Assembly (NCBI GenBank): GCA_006227965.1
Contig: SBFL01000314.1
Span: forward strand, 1 to 14,649
DNA from: Bacteroidota bacterium
GTDB lineage: Bacteria > Bacteroidota > Bacteroidia > Flavobacteriales > Flavobacteriaceae
Reading direction: 5' to 3'
Length of the DNA: 14,649 bases
A program made the translations under genes and the position numbers. Positions 14,409 through 14,649 of this stretch are shown in pieces; positions within the stretch are counted from its first letter, which is position 1; every line of letters begins with the position of its first letter. The notes under the pieces were generated by a model. The model did not search any database, was not told the DNA's origin, and worked only from the letters and a program-made list of their open reading frames with translations.

Positions 14409-14430
14409 TTCCATAAGACTGCTTATGGGA
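14409..14430. repeat. Inverted repeat upstream of the GH32 gene
   Basis: CCATAAG (14411-14417) and CTTATGG (14422-14428) form a perfect 7-base inverted repeat with a 4-base centre, extendable by a T-G and a T-A pair. It lies 35-52 bases before the GH32 ATG and after the upstream gene's terminator, so it is placed where an operator would be. A hairpin in the leader is the alternative. Confidence 0.4.
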
Positions 14431-14441
14431 AGAACAGACAT

Positions 14442-14469
14442 AAAAAAGGGCCGGAATTGCTTCCGGCCC
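14442..14469 (-). terminator. Intrinsic terminator of the right-edge minus-strand gene
   Basis: On the minus strand GGGCCGGAA (14469-14461) pairs perfectly with TTCCGGCCC (14456-14448) around GCAA, followed by six T (14447-14442). It lies 23 bases after the partial gene's stop and separates it from the GH32 gene. Confidence 0.92.
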
Positions 14470-14492
14470 CCTGGTAAAGCTGGTTAGTTATT

Positions 14493-14649
14493 CTATTGTT
14501 TAATAATCCGGAAGGCATCGCGGCCGCCCTGGCTTTCCGTAACGATGGTCAGGATACCCTCCTTCAGGGCACTGATGTCCATATAGACCTCAGCCTGCCC
14601 TTCGCTAATCGGGTACTCGCGGGCCATAAGCTGGCGGCCCACCTCGTCA
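14493..14649 (-). CDS. C-terminal end of a probable T9SS-exported protein (cut by window end)
   Basis: An open minus-strand frame enters from beyond the window and ends at TAG 14493-14495, giving the last 51 residues. They read GRQLMAREYPISEGQ, then a strand-rich stretch with MDISALKEGILTIVTES, and end DAFRIIKQ. This pattern (G-R-Q-V, a polar turn, an L-D-L-S-x-L-x-x-G-I-Y-like strand, a short basic end) fits type A C-terminal sorting domains of the type IX secretion system, which send proteins through the outer membrane in Bacteroidetes. The match is by eye over a short piece, so the family is tentative. It has its own terminator. Its codon use looks like that of the neighbours. The catalytic part lies outside the window. 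Confidence 0.5.
   Translation of the reverse strand, partial: DEVGRQLMAREYPISEGQAEVYMDISALKEGILTIVTESQGGRDAFRIIKQ

Overview
The window looks like a chromosomal segment of a marine-type flavobacterium (Bacteroidetes), with GC-rich codon use of the kind seen in Robiginitalea and relatives. The genus is an inference. The flavobacterial signs are two-domain universal stress proteins starting MKTIL(L/I)PTDFS, a PepSY-like secreted protein, a GH32 lipoprotein, a probable T9SS sorting-domain remnant at the right edge, and promoter boxes close to the Bacteroidetes -7 consensus TAnnTTTG instead of sigma70 boxes.

Layout. (a) 1-1968: three universal stress protein (USP) genes, one cut by the window edge on + and two in tandem on -. 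(b) 2105-3465: deoC-deoD, a translationally coupled deoxynucleoside catabolism pair. (c) 3574-4791: a DUF2267 protein, a strong hairpin, then a secreted WG-repeat protein. (d) 4786-9314 on -: a tightly packed operon, flavin reductase-like -> M20 metallopeptidase -> DUF1611-like P-loop protein -> adenosylcobalamin-dependent ribonucleotide reductase (nrdJ), every junction overlapping. (e) 9507-10016: a secreted PepSY-like protein followed by a clear intrinsic terminator. (f) 10140-12714 on -: an MCE/Mla-type lipid transport operon (permease, ATPase, substrate-binding MCE protein). (g) 12794-14376 on -: a GH32 fructan/levan-degrading lipoprotein gene broken by a frameshift. (h) 14493-14649: the C-terminal end of another minus-strand gene with its terminator.

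The most notable signal is regulatory. The USP operon and the DUF2267 gene carry the same upstream module: TGACnnAAGTCAT, then exactly 23 unrelated bases, then ACCTTTA. This looks like an FNR/CRP-family dyad placed near -41 of a Bacteroidetes promoter. Together with an oxygen-independent class II ribonucleotide reductase next door, it suggests a low-oxygen or stress-responsive neighbourhood. That link is inference. The four-gene nrdJ operon, which joins a DUF1611-like protein to an M20 peptidase and a flavin reductase-like protein, is the best candidate here for an undescribed metabolic unit. No CRISPR array, insertion sequence, tRNA or rRNA was seen.
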